Positions 26,410 through 34,118 of a stretch of 64,000 nt of DNA are shown here, in pieces; the first letter of the stretch is position 1, and each line of letters opens with the position of its first letter. This DNA comes from Naasia sp. SYSU D00057 (GTDB lineage: Bacteria; Actinomycetota; Actinomycetes; Actinomycetales; Microbacteriaceae), in contig NZ_JAFMSZ010000003.1 in the NCBI RefSeq assembly GCF_017916505.1, forward strand, positions 62,001 through 126,000, in the 5' to 3' direction. A program made the translations under genes and the position numbers. The notes beneath the pieces were generated by a model that was given only the letters and a program-made list of their open reading frames with translations, was not told the DNA's origin and did not search any database.

Positions 26410-27432
26410 GTGCGTCAGATGATCATCATCGGATCCGGTCCTGCGGGTTACACGGCCGCCATCTACGCGGCCCGCGCGGAGCTGGAGCCGCTGCTCATCG
26501 CCAGCTCGGTCGAGGCCGGCGGCGAGCTGATGAACACGACCGAGGTCGAGAACTTCCCCGGCTTCCCCGAGGGCATCATGGGCCCCGACCTGATGGACAA
26601 GTTCCGTCTGCAGGCCGAGCGCTTCGGCACGGAGGTCGTCTACGACGACGTCACCGAGGTCGACCTGACCGGTGACGTGAAGCGGGTCACCCTCGGCTCC
26701 GGCGAGGTGCACGAGGCGCTGTCCGTCGTCGTGGCGACCGGATCGGCCTACCGCAAGCTCGGACTGCCCGACGAGGACCGCCTCAGCGGCTACGGCGTCT
26801 CCTGGTGCGCCACCTGCGACGGCGCCTTCTTCCGCAAGCGCGTCGTCGCCGTCGTGGGCGGCGGTGACTCCGCGATGGAGGAGGCGACCTTCCTCACGCG
26901 GTTCGCGGACAAGGTGTACATCATCCACCGCCGGGACAGCCTGCGGGCGTCGAAGATCATGCAGCAGCGGGCCTTCGACAACCCGAAGATCGAGTTCCTC
27001 TGGAACAGCGAGGTGGCGGCCATCTCCGGCGAGACCGCCGTGGAGAGCGTCACCCTGCGCGACACCATCACGGGCGAGGAGCGCGAGCTCGAGCTGACGG
27101 GCCTGTTCATCGCCGTCGGCAACGACCCGCGCGTCCACCTGTTCCACGGGCAGATCGATCTCACCCTGGAGGGGACCCTCGCCGTCGAGGGCCGCAGCTC
27201 CCGCACGAACCTCCCCGGCGTCTTCGCCGCGGGCGACGTCATCGACCCCACGTACCGGCAGGCCATCACGGCTGCCGCGTCCGGGACCGTGGCCGCCCTC
27301 GACGCGGAGCACTACCTCGCATCCCTTCCGGAGGCGCTCCTGGCGCCCGCGAAGGGCAGCGTCGAGGAGGGATCCGCCCCGGTCGCCGGCAGCACGGTCG
27401 ACGCCGACGGAGAGCTCGTCAACCTTCCCTGA
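26410..27432 (+). CDS. trxB: Thioredoxin-disulfide reductase
   Basis: Protein of 340 residues with the FAD motif GSGPAGYTAAIYAARAE at the N-terminus, the redox pair in WCATCDG (C133, C136), the NADPH motif GGGDSAMEEA with HRRD, and GVFAAGDVIDPTYRQ near the end. It reduces thioredoxin with NADPH. The start is GTG at 26410; an ATG three codons later is possible. About 25 extra residues follow the usual end. trxA lies 61 bp downstream. Confidence 0.95.
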   Translation: MRQMIIIGSGPAGYTAAIYAARAELEPLLIASSVEAGGELMNTTEVENFPGFPEGIMGPDLMDKFRLQAERFGTEVVYDDVTEVDLTGDVKRVTLGSGEVHEALSVVVATGSAYRKLGLPDEDRLSGYGVSWCATCDGAFFRKRVVAVVGGGDSAMEEATFLTRFADKVYIIHRRDSLRASKIMQQRAFDNPKIEFLWNSEVAAISGETAVESVTLRDTITGEERELELTGLFIAVGNDPRVHLFHGQIDLTLEGTLAVEGRSSRTNLPGVFAAGDVIDPTYRQAITAAASGTVAALDAEHYLASLPEALLAPAKGSVEEGSAPVAGSTVDADGELVNLP

Positions 27433-27465
27433 GGCGGCCCGCGCCGCCCCGCCGCTGTGCGCCGA

Positions 27466-27471
27466 TACACT
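27466..27471 (+). promoter_or_regulatory. -10 box of a trxA promoter
   Basis: TACACT lies 22 bp before the trxA ATG, with AAGGAGA between. No clear -35 is seen. It would let trxA be made apart from trxB. Confidence 0.35.
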
Positions 27472-27493
27472 GGCGCTCGTTCCAAGGAGAAAC

Positions 27494-27820
27494 ATGTCCA
27501 ACCTGAAGCAGGTCACCGACGCGACGTTCGAGCAGGACGTCCTGAACTCGGACAAGCCGGTCCTCGTCGACTTCTGGGCCGAGTGGTGCGCTCCGTGCCG
27601 CGCCGTTGGCCCCGTGCTCGAGAAGATCGCCGAGGAGAACGGCGACAAGATCGAGATCGTCAAGCTCAACGTCGACGACAACCCGGAGACGGCTGCGAAG
27701 TACCACATCACCTCCATCCCGGCGATGAAGGTGTACCGCGGTGGTGAGGTCGTCAAGTCCGTCATCGGCGCGAAGCCGAAGCCCGCACTCGAGTCCGAGC
27801 TGGCCGCATTCCTGGCCTGA
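27494..27820 (+). CDS. trxA: Thioredoxin
   Basis: Protein of 108 residues with the active site WCAPC (C32, C35) and the conserved cis-proline loop TSIPAMKVYRGGE. The active site is followed by RAVGP rather than the common KMVAP. It reduces protein disulfides and is recycled by TrxB encoded just upstream. AAGGAG lies 5 nt before the ATG. A strong terminator follows. Confidence 0.96.
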   Translation: MSNLKQVTDATFEQDVLNSDKPVLVDFWAEWCAPCRAVGPVLEKIAEENGDKIEIVKLNVDDNPETAAKYHITSIPAMKVYRGGEVVKSVIGAKPKPALESELAAFLA

Positions 27821-27836
27821 CCGACCGGACTCTTCC

Positions 27837-27873
27837 AAGGACCCGCTCGGCACGGCCGGGCGGGTCCTTTTTT
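27837..27873 (+). terminator. Strong intrinsic terminator after trxA
   Basis: Perfect 10-bp stem AAGGACCCGC (27837-27846) / GCGGGTCCTT (27860-27869) with a 13-base loop and a run of six T residues (27868-27873). It is the clearest rho-independent terminator in the window. Confidence 0.92.
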
Positions 27874-27923
27874 CGTTCTCACTATCGTTGAACCCACGGG
27901 ACTGCACCCGGGAAGAAGGATCA

Positions 27924-29237
27924 GTGTCACCACTCAGCGGCAACGGCAACAACCTCGACCCCTGGTACGAGCTCTATGCGGAGCGCACCTCGGGCCTCTC
28001 GGCATCCGAGGTCCGGGCACTGTTCGCCGTCGCATCGCGTCCCGAGGTCGTGTCGCTGGCCGGGGGCATGCCGTACGTGTCGGCTCTGCCGGATAACCTG
28101 ATCAGAAGCGCCTTTGATGCGGTGATGACCAACCAGGGCGCCACCGCGCTGCAGTACGGATCCGGTCAGGGCGTGCCCGCGCTGCGCGAGCACATCCTCG
28201 AGGTGATGGGCGAGGAGGGCATCCGGGCGAGCGTCGACGACGTCGTGACGACCACGGGCTCGCAACAGGCCATCGATCTGGTCGCCAAGCTGTTCCTCGA
28301 CCCGGGTGACGTCGTCCTGGCCGAGTCGCCCAGCTACGTCGGCGCCATCGGCGTCTTCCGCTCGTACCAGGCGCGCACGGTGCACGTGGCGATGGACGAC
28401 GACGGGCTCATCCCGGAGGCGCTGCGGGAGGCGATCGCCCGCGAGCGGGCCGCGGGCCGCACCATCAAGTTCCTCTACACGATTCCCGATTTCCACAATC
28501 CGGCCGGCATCACCCTCAGCGGTCCGCGCCGAGCCGAGATCCTCGAGATCTGCCGCAGCAGCGGAGTGCTCGTGGTCGAGGACAACCCGTACGGGCTGCT
28601 CTACTTCGACGCTCCGCCGCCGCCGCCGATCCGCACGCTCGACGAGGACGGTGTCGTCTACCTCGGCTCGTTCTCGAAGACCCTGGCGCCGGGCTTCCGC
28701 GTCGGCTGGGCGCTGGCACCGCACGCCATACGGGAGAAGCTCGTGCTGGCGGCCGAGTCCGCCGTTCTGTCGCCCAGCTCCTTCTCGCAGCTCGTCGTCA
28801 ACCAGTACCTGGAGACTGCGGACTGGCGGGGCCAGATCGCCACCTTCCGAGACGTGTACCGGGAGCGCCGGGACGCCATGCTGTCCGCTCTGGGGGAGCA
28901 CCTCCCGGAACTGAGCTGGACGAGGCCGGACGGCGGCTTCTACGTCTGGGTGACACTGCCCCCCGAGCTCGATGCGAAGCAGATGCTGCCCCGCGCGGTG
29001 ACCGAGCTGGTCGCCTACACGCCCGGTACGGCCTTCTACGCGGACGGGACGGGGCAGGACCACATGCGGCTCTCGTTCTGCCATCCCACGCCCGCCAGCA
29101 TCCGCACAGGGGTGCGCCGTCTAGCGACCGTGGTCGGCGGAGAGCTGGATCTGCTCGACACCTTCTCGGGAACCGGGCCTCTGCGCTCGTCCCGCCCCGA
29201 GCGTCACGTCACCGCGCCACCGCCGGACCTCGACTGA
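27924..29237 (+). CDS. PLP-dependent aminotransferase (class I, 2-aminoadipate / LysN type)
   Basis: Protein of 437 residues. The PLP lysine lies in YLGSFSKTLAPGFRVGW, and ETYGSGQ-like ALQYGSGQGVPALRE, TIPDFHNPAG and VVEDNPYGLLYF mark the family that also forms the C-terminal half of MocR regulators; here there is no DNA-binding domain. Substrate is unknown; 2-aminoadipate or aromatic amino acids are usual for relatives. GTG at 27924 has GAAGGA upstream. It is followed 16 bp later by the D-Ala-D-Ala ligase paralogue, an arrangement common beside the actinobacterial parAB locus. Confidence 0.85.
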   Translation: MSPLSGNGNNLDPWYELYAERTSGLSASEVRALFAVASRPEVVSLAGGMPYVSALPDNLIRSAFDAVMTNQGATALQYGSGQGVPALREHILEVMGEEGIRASVDDVVTTTGSQQAIDLVAKLFLDPGDVVLAESPSYVGAIGVFRSYQARTVHVAMDDDGLIPEALREAIARERAAGRTIKFLYTIPDFHNPAGITLSGPRRAEILEICRSSGVLVVEDNPYGLLYFDAPPPPPIRTLDEDGVVYLGSFSKTLAPGFRVGWALAPHAIREKLVLAAESAVLSPSSFSQLVVNQYLETADWRGQIATFRDVYRERRDAMLSALGEHLPELSWTRPDGGFYVWVTLPPELDAKQMLPRAVTELVAYTPGTAFYADGTGQDHMRLSFCHPTPASIRTGVRRLATVVGGELDLLDTFSGTGPLRSSRPERHVTAPPPDLD

Positions 29238-29253
29238 GTCCCGAAAGGATCAC

Positions 29254-30219
29254 ATGACCAGCGAATCCCCTTCCGTCCTCGTCCTCGCCGGCGGCATCTC
29301 GCACGAACGTGACGTGTCCCTCCGGTCCGGCCGCCGTGTCGCGGACGCGCTGCTGGAGCGAGGCTGGAGGGTCACCGTCCGCGAACCGGATGCACAGCTG
29401 CTCGGCTCGCTGGCGACCGGCGAGTGGGACATCGTCTGGCCCGCGCTGCACGGAGCGAGCGGTGAGGACGGAGCGCTGCTGGCCCTGCTCGAGTCGTCGG
29501 GTACGCGCTTCGTCGGGTCCGACCACCGTGCCGCGCGGCTCGCCTGGGACAAGCCGGTCGCGAAGACGCTCGTCGCCAACGCCGGGGGAGTGACACCGCA
29601 CGGCATCGCGCTCTCGCGCGACACGTTCCGCGAGCTCGGCGCTCCTGCCGTCCTCGAGATGCTGCGGAGCTCGTTCCCGCTGCCGCTCGTGGTGAAGCCC
29701 TCCCGCGGCGGCTCGGCGCAGGGAGTCGGCATCGTGCGTGAGACCGACGCCCTGCCGCGCGCGATGGTGGACGCGTACACCTACGGCGACGACGTCCTCG
29801 TCGAACACCACATCGCAGGCACCGAGGTGGCCGTGGGAGTCGTAGACACAGGCCATGGACCCCGCGCCCTGCCCGCGGTCGAGATCGTGCCCGTAGCGGG
29901 CGACTACGACTTCGCGGCGCGGTACAACGCGGGGGAGACGCGCTTCTTCGCCCCCGCCCGCATCTCCGAGGCCGGCGCACGCAACGCCGCAGAGCTGGCT
30001 CTGCTGGCGCATCGCGCGCTCGGACTGCGGCACTACTCCCGCACGGACATGATCATCGATGGCGAGGACCGCGCGTGGTTCCTCGAGGTCGACGTCATCC
30101 CCGGCCTCACGGAAACTTCGCTGCTTCCCCTCGCAGTTGAGGCCGAGGGCGAGACGCTGGGCGAGGTCTACGAGTCGATTGCCCGCCATGCGATGGAAAC
30201 CGCGGACCAGCCCGCCTGA
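29254..30219 (+). CDS. D-alanine-D-alanine ligase family ATP-grasp protein
   Basis: Protein of 321 residues with the Ddl order of motifs: GGISHERDVSLRSG (N-terminal), LHGASGEDG, the ATP-grasp lysine in VVKPSRGGSAQGVG, EVAVGV, YNAGETRFFAPARI and FLEVDVIPGLTETSLLP. In standard Ddl the Mg2+ ligand segment is E-V-N-x-x-P-G; here it is EVD (E278, D280), so asparagine is replaced by aspartate. It may ligate D-Ala to D-Ala or act on another pair. GAAAGGATC lies upstream of the ATG. Two parS-like sites begin 10 bp past its stop. Confidence 0.85.
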   Translation: MTSESPSVLVLAGGISHERDVSLRSGRRVADALLERGWRVTVREPDAQLLGSLATGEWDIVWPALHGASGEDGALLALLESSGTRFVGSDHRAARLAWDKPVAKTLVANAGGVTPHGIALSRDTFRELGAPAVLEMLRSSFPLPLVVKPSRGGSAQGVGIVRETDALPRAMVDAYTYGDDVLVEHHIAGTEVAVGVVDTGHGPRALPAVEIVPVAGDYDFAARYNAGETRFFAPARISEAGARNAAELALLAHRALGLRHYSRTDMIIDGEDRAWFLEVDVIPGLTETSLLPLAVEAEGETLGEVYESIARHAMETADQPA

Positions 30220-30228
30220 GTGCTGTGC

Positions 30229-30244
30229 TGTTTCACGCGAAACA
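30229..30244. promoter_or_regulatory. parS site 1 (one mismatch)
   Basis: TGTTTCACGCGAAACA, a single change from the consensus TGTTTCACGTGAAACA. ParB binding and loading site. Confidence 0.85.
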
Positions 30245-30269
30245 AAGGGACGCGAAGTCCGGGCGGTGC

Positions 30270-30285
30270 TGTTTCACGTGAAACC
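30270..30285. promoter_or_regulatory. parS site 2 (one mismatch)
   Basis: TGTTTCACGTGAAACC, differing from the consensus only in the last base. It starts 41 bp after site 1. Confidence 0.88.
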
Positions 30286-30384
30286 CTGACGGCGCCGTCA
30301 GCGTGGCCGCTATGCCTCGATGTCCGAGGTACGCGGAGATGGATTCAGGGAGCACTAGCCATCCGCACCCTAGGCCAGCCCCTA

Positions 30385-30429
30385 CGGTGGTGGTTTCGGG
30401 GCTCGCTCCGCTCGCCCCTCAACCACCGG
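30385..30429 (+). repeat. Extragenic palindromic repeat, copy 1
   Basis: Begins CGGTGGTGGTTTC and ends CTCAACCACCGG, with a GCTCGCTCCGC core. Forward orientation. Confidence 0.75.
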
Positions 30430-30462
30430 CCCCTCTGGCACAGTCCGAGTAGGACAGTCACC

Positions 30463-30503
30463 GCTGATTGACGAGGGCGCGCAGCGGCCGTCTCGAAACC
30501 AAC
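30463..30503 (-). repeat. Extragenic palindromic repeat, copy 2 (degenerate, inverted)
   Basis: Reads GATTGACGAGG ... CGGCCGTCTCGAAACCAAC; the reverse of copies 1 and 3 with decayed ends. Confidence 0.6.
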
Positions 30504-30595
30504 ACGCGGGGTCGGCGAAGCGGCGTGTGCCCTGATCCGTCGATTCTCACGCACGACCTACGACAAGCCGTGCGCCGAGCGCATCCGCGCGCCCC

Positions 30596-30640
30596 TGGTG
30601 GTGGTTTCGAGGCTCGCTCCGCTCGCACCTCAACCACCGG
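30596..30640 (+). repeat. Extragenic palindromic repeat, copy 3
   Basis: GGTGGTTTCGAGGCTCGC, then CGCTCGCACCTCAACCACCGG-type end; nearly identical to copy 5. Confidence 0.75.
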
Positions 30641-30671
30641 CTCCGCGGTCACGGTACGAGCAGCACAAGCT

Positions 30672-30715
30672 CCGGTGGTTGAGGAGGCCGCGCAGCGGCC
30701 GTCTCGAAACCACCA
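30672..30715 (-). repeat. Extragenic palindromic repeat, copy 4 (inverted)
   Basis: CCGGTGGTTGAGGAGGCC ... GGCCGTCTCGAAACCACCA; lies 31 bp from copy 3 in the opposite orientation, forming a pair. Confidence 0.75.
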
Positions 30716-30806
30716 CGCGGAGCGACACCCCGCGGCACGTCCTCGACCCGGTCGGAGTTGTTCGACGACCAACGGCATATCGGCGAGCCCCACGAGTGGG
30801 TCCGCC

Positions 30807-30853
30807 CGTGGTGGTGGTTTCGAGGCTCGCTACGCTCGCACCTCAACCACCGG
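30807..30853 (+). repeat. Extragenic palindromic repeat, copy 5
   Basis: GGTGGTTTCGAGGCTCGC, core TACGCTCGC, end CTCAACCACCGG. Forward orientation. Confidence 0.75.
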
Positions 30854-30928
30854 CCACTTGCTACTGGAACGAACAGAACAGACTCGAGCGCGGAGCGCAA
30901 TCCGCAACGGACCTCCGTCGGCTCGCTT

Positions 30929-30944
30929 TGTTTCACGTGAAACA
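30929..30944. promoter_or_regulatory. parS site 3 (perfect)
   Basis: TGTTTCACGTGAAACA, an exact match to the consensus parS palindrome. Confidence 0.95.
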
Positions 30945-31064
30945 CCGGCAGGCCGACAACATGGCGCGGTCACCCACGCGCAGACGTCGACCTCAAGAGC
31001 ACGAGGAGCGTCGCCGAGCTGTCTAGACGATGGGTCCGAGGCCGCTCGACTCGCACCCTGGCGC

Positions 31065-31080
31065 TGTTTCACGTGAAACA
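31065..31080. promoter_or_regulatory. parS site 4 (perfect)
   Basis: TGTTTCACGTGAAACA, exact consensus, 7 bp from the parB stop codon. Confidence 0.95.
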
Positions 31081-31087
31081 GCAGGGA

Positions 31088-32038
31088 TCAGGCTCCCGCG
31101 AACCCCTCGTCGCCGATCTCACTCAGGATCCGGTTGAGGTCGGCGATGGTAGCGAAGTCGATGACGATCTGGCCCTTGCTGGCACCCAGATTGACCTTGA
31201 CACGCGTGTTCAGCCGGTCGCCGAGGCGGCCGGCGATCTCATCCAGGCCCTCGTGGCGGCGTCCGGACGCCGGCTTGGTGCGCCGCGGCTTCGTGGACTG
31301 GCTGACGACTGTCTCGGCGGCGCGCACCGAGAGGTCCTCGTTCACGATCTTGTCGGCGAGGCGCTGCATCTCTTCCTCGTCGGTCAGCGAGAGGATCGCG
31401 CGGGCGTGACCGGCGGTGAGGACGCCCGACGCGACGCGGCTGGCGACGGGGGATGGGAGCTTGAGCAGCCGGATGGTGTTGCTGATCTGCGGTCGCGAGC
31501 GGCCGATCCGAGTGGCGAGCTGCTCGTGCGTGATGCCGAAGTCGGAGAGCAGCTGCTGGTAGGCCGACGCCTCCTCGAGCGGGTTGAGCTGCGAACGGTT
31601 GAGGTTCTCGAGGAGGGCGTTCTGCAGCATCGCATCGTCGGAGGTCTCCTTGACGACGGCCGGAATCGTGCTCAGACCAGCCCTTCTGCTCGCGCGCAGA
31701 CGGCGCTCGCCCATGACGAGCTCGTACTTGGCCTCGGAGCCGTCGGGCGCCGGACGCACGACGATGGGCTGCAGGACGCCGTTCTCCCGGATCGAGATGA
31801 CGAGCTCGTCGAGGGCCTCCTGGTCGAACTCCTTGCGGGGCTGGTGCGGGTTGGGCACGATCTGGTCGAGCTCGATGCTCGCGAGTCGGGCGCCGGGGAC
31901 CGCGACGAGATCGTCTTCCGCCTCCCGCGCAGGCTCGGGGAAGAAGACGTCGACGGGCCGGGGACCGCCGCCCTCCTCCGCCACGGGGATGAGTGCGCCG
32001 ATTCCGCGTCCCAGACCGGTTCTCTTGGGCGTCGCCAT
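31088..32038 (-). CDS. parB: Chromosome partitioning protein ParB
   Basis: Protein of 316 residues. The N-terminal ParB/Srx domain (LDQIVPNPHQPRKEFDQEALDEL, then GERRLRASRRAG) holds the CTP-binding region; a helix-turn-helix (GITHEQLATRIGRSRPQISNTIRLLKLP) reads parS; the C-terminal dimer domain ends LNRILSEIGDEGF. It binds the parS sites directly downstream and spreads as a CTP-dependent clamp. Start at the second of two adjacent ATGs: GAGGAG is placed 4 nt upstream of it; the ATG at 32041 would overlap the parA stop as ATGA and is the alternative. Confidence 0.95.
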   Translation of the reverse strand: MATPKRTGLGRGIGALIPVAEEGGGPRPVDVFFPEPAREAEDDLVAVPGARLASIELDQIVPNPHQPRKEFDQEALDELVISIRENGVLQPIVVRPAPDGSEAKYELVMGERRLRASRRAGLSTIPAVVKETSDDAMLQNALLENLNRSQLNPLEEASAYQQLLSDFGITHEQLATRIGRSRPQISNTIRLLKLPSPVASRVASGVLTAGHARAILSLTDEEEMQRLADKIVNEDLSVRAAETVVSQSTKPRRTKPASGRRHEGLDEIAGRLGDRLNTRVKVNLGASKGQIVIDFATIADLNRILSEIGDEGFAGA

Positions 32039-32943
32039 CATGCTCCTCGTCGTGCGATCTCGGCGGCTGCCTCCAGGTAGGAGAGCGAGCCGGGTGAGTT
32101 GGTGTCGTAGCTGATGACGCTCTGCCCGTAGCTCGGCGCCTCGGAGATGCGCACGGAGCGGGGGATGAGAGTGTCGAGCGTCTCCGCAGGGAAGTGCGAG
32201 CGCACATCCTGGGCCACCTGCTGAGCCAGGTTGGTGCGGCCGTCGAACATGGTCAGGAGGATCGTGGACACGCGCAGCTTCGGATTGAGGTGCTTCTCGA
32301 TCAGCTCGATGTTGCGCAGCAGCTGGCTGAGGCCCTCCAGCGCGTAGTACTCGCACTGGATCGGGATCAGCACCTCGCGCGCGGCCACGAACGCATTGAT
32401 GGTGAGCAGACCGAGCGAGGGCGGGCAGTCGATGAAGACGTAGTCGAACCGCGGCGTCGAGGCCTCGAGGAACTCGTTAAGTGCAGTGCGCAGGCGCTGC
32501 TCGCGCGCAACCAGGGATACGAGTTCGATCTCCGCGCCGGCCAGGTGGATGGTGGCCGGCACGCAGAAGAGACCGCCGAACTCGGGGCTGGGCTGCACGA
32601 CGTCCGCCATCGGCGTCTCGCCGACGACGACGTCGTAGACGCTCGCGGTCTCAGCGCGGTGCTCCACGCCCAGCGCGGTCGACGCGTTGCCCTGCGGATC
32701 GAGGTCGATCACGAGCACCCGAGCGCCGTGCCGCGCGAGAGCGGCCGACAGGTTGACGGCGGTGGTGGTCTTGCCGACGCCGCCTTTCTGGTTGGCGACG
32801 GTGAAGACCCGCGTCTGCGGGGGCTTCGGCAGCTTCGTGATCTCGACCTGATGCCGGCGACGGGTGAGGTCTGCCAGTTCACGGGCGAGGGGAGTGGTGC
32901 TGTCGAAGTCCGCGGGGGCCGCGGGTGCATCGTGATGTTTCAC
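32038..32943 (-). CDS. parA: Chromosome partitioning ATPase ParA (Soj)
   Basis: Protein of 301 residues, deviant Walker A ATPase: ANQKGGVGKTTTAVNL near residue 50, FIDCPPSLG as Walker B region, and IPRSVRISEAPSYGQSVISY at the C-terminus. An N-terminal extension of about 45 residues precedes the ATPase core. It moves ParB-parS complexes over the nucleoid. The GTG start at 32943 has GGAAGG 8 nt upstream and sits inside a parS-like sequence, so ParB might act on its own operon here. It follows rsmG in the operon. Confidence 0.95.
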   Translation of the reverse strand: MKHHDAPAAPADFDSTTPLARELADLTRRRHQVEITKLPKPPQTRVFTVANQKGGVGKTTTAVNLSAALARHGARVLVIDLDPQGNASTALGVEHRAETASVYDVVVGETPMADVVQPSPEFGGLFCVPATIHLAGAEIELVSLVAREQRLRTALNEFLEASTPRFDYVFIDCPPSLGLLTINAFVAAREVLIPIQCEYYALEGLSQLLRNIELIEKHLNPKLRVSTILLTMFDGRTNLAQQVAQDVRSHFPAETLDTLIPRSVRISEAPSYGQSVISYDTNSPGSLSYLEAAAEIARRGA

Positions 32944-32951
32944 GTGGAACC
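32936..32951. promoter_or_regulatory. parS-like site over the parA start codon (two mismatches)
   Basis: TGTTTCACGTGGAACC differs from parS at two positions. It covers the parA GTG start. Confidence 0.6.
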
Positions 32952-33003
32952 TTCCGAGGGAAGTACCGGGAGGGCCAGGGGAGAGGGGGCAGTCGCCGCC
33001 GGC

Positions 33004-33639
33004 TCAGTTCACTGTAGCCCGGAAGACACGCGTGCCCTCCGTCGCCATACCGGTGCCGAGCTCTTCCACTCGAACATCCGTGAGCCGCCACTTGGCGATG
33101 GTCTTCTCCGCCTTGCGAGCCTCGTCCTGGACCGCCGCCCCCTTGAGCAGGAGCAGCTCGCCACCGGCGCGGACGAGGCGGGCGGTGAGGGGGATGAGCT
33201 TGCTGAGCGCGCCGACAGCGCGGGCCGTCGACTGATCGAGGGATCGCTCGAACGGCGCCTCTTCCGCCCGGGCGCGCACGACCTGGACGTTGTCGAGGCC
33301 CAGCCGGTCGCGCTGCTCCTCAAGCCAGGCGACGCGGCGCTCCATCGGCTCGATGAGCACCAGGGAGACGTCCGGTCGGGCGATCGCGAGGGGGATCCCC
33401 GGGAGTCCTGCCCCGCTGCCGACGTCGCCGACCCGGCCCGACAGCAGGGGAGCGAGGAGCGCCGAGTTGACGATGTGCCGGGTCCAGAGCCGCGGCAGCT
33501 CCAGAGGGCCGATCAGGCCCAGCTCCTCGCCACGGCGGGCGAGGTCGTCGGTGAAGGCGCGCGCGAGTTCGATCCGATCGCCGAAGAGCTCGGCTGCGAT
33601 CTCGGGCTCGACCTCCACGGATGTTTCACGTGGAACCAT
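33004..33639 (-). CDS. rsmG: 16S rRNA (guanine-527-N7) methyltransferase RsmG
   Basis: Protein of 211 residues with the SAM-binding motif VGDVGSGAGLPGIPLAIARPD and the following VLIEPMERRVAWLEE. It methylates G527 in the 530 loop of 16S rRNA; loss gives low-level streptomycin resistance in many bacteria. The ATG overlaps the jag stop by one base (TGATG), and the start lies beside a parS-like sequence. The context between jag and parA is conserved in actinobacteria. Confidence 0.95.
   Translation of the reverse strand: MVPRETSVEVEPEIAAELFGDRIELARAFTDDLARRGEELGLIGPLELPRLWTRHIVNSALLAPLLSGRVGDVGSGAGLPGIPLAIARPDVSLVLIEPMERRVAWLEEQRDRLGLDNVQVVRARAEEAPFERSLDQSTARAVGALSKLIPLTARLVRAGGELLLLKGAAVQDEARKAEKTIAKWRLTDVRVEELGTGMATEGTRVFRATVN
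33622..33637. promoter_or_regulatory. parS-like site over the rsmG start codon (two mismatches)
   Basis: TGTTTCACGTGGAACC, the same 16 bases as at the parA start. It touches the rsmG ATG at 33637-33639. Confidence 0.6.
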
Positions 33640-34118
33640 CAGTCGCGGGTGAGAACCGTGTGGCGGTCCTTGCCCTCACCCTCGGAGTGCGAGACGAGGC
33701 CGCGCTCGGAAGCGAGGTCGTGCACGAGCTTGCGCTCGTAGGACGACATCGGCTCGAACTCGTAGCGGCTGGCACCCTTCTCGAGGGTGGCGAGCGCGGC
33801 ATCCACGCGCTCGGCCAGCTCTCGCTGGCGGGCCTCGCGGCTGCCCCCCACGTCGAGGATGAGTCGGGAGAACTCTCCGGTCTTGGCCTGGACGGCCAGG
33901 CGGGTGAGCTCCTGCAGAGCGGCGACGACGTCCGGCGTCGCGAGCACGCGGAGGTTGCTGTCGCTGGACGCGGTCACCGACACCTGCGTCCGCTCACCGT
34001 CCGACTCGATATCGATATCTCCATCGAGGTCGCAGATGTCGAGGAGCTCCTCGATGTAGTCCGCGGCGATGTCCCCTTCGTCGGGGGCGGTGCTGGTGGT
34101 GGTCTCGACGTCGGTCAC
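33639..34118 (-). CDS. jag: Jag / KhpB-family KH-R3H RNA-binding protein
   Basis: Protein of 159 residues: an acidic N-terminus, a KH-like domain (about 30-95, ending LILDVGGSREARQ) and an R3H domain (MSSYERKLVHDLASERGLVSHSEGEGKDRHTVL). The N-terminal Jag-N domain of firmicutes is absent. It binds RNA and is linked to cell elongation and membrane-protein production in other bacteria. The ATG overlaps the yidC stop (ATGA). Confidence 0.93.
   Translation of the reverse strand: MTDVETTTSTAPDEGDIAADYIEELLDICDLDGDIDIESDGERTQVSVTASSDSNLRVLATPDVVAALQELTRLAVQAKTGEFSRLILDVGGSREARQRELAERVDAALATLEKGASRYEFEPMSSYERKLVHDLASERGLVSHSEGEGKDRHTVLTRD

Larger units (their letters stand above)
30220..31087. other. 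parS / extragenic repeat region between the ddl-like gene and parB
   Basis: An 868-bp stretch with no credible gene. It holds four parS sites (two at each end) and, between them, five copies of an extragenic palindromic repeat. The frames crossing it have repeat-driven composition and no ribosome binding site. This is probably the main ParB loading zone of the chromosome. Confidence 0.85.

Noticed and set aside
30468-31076. 202-residue plus-strand and overlapping minus-strand frames in the parS region
   Set aside because: Made of translated repeat copies and parS sites; no start signal.
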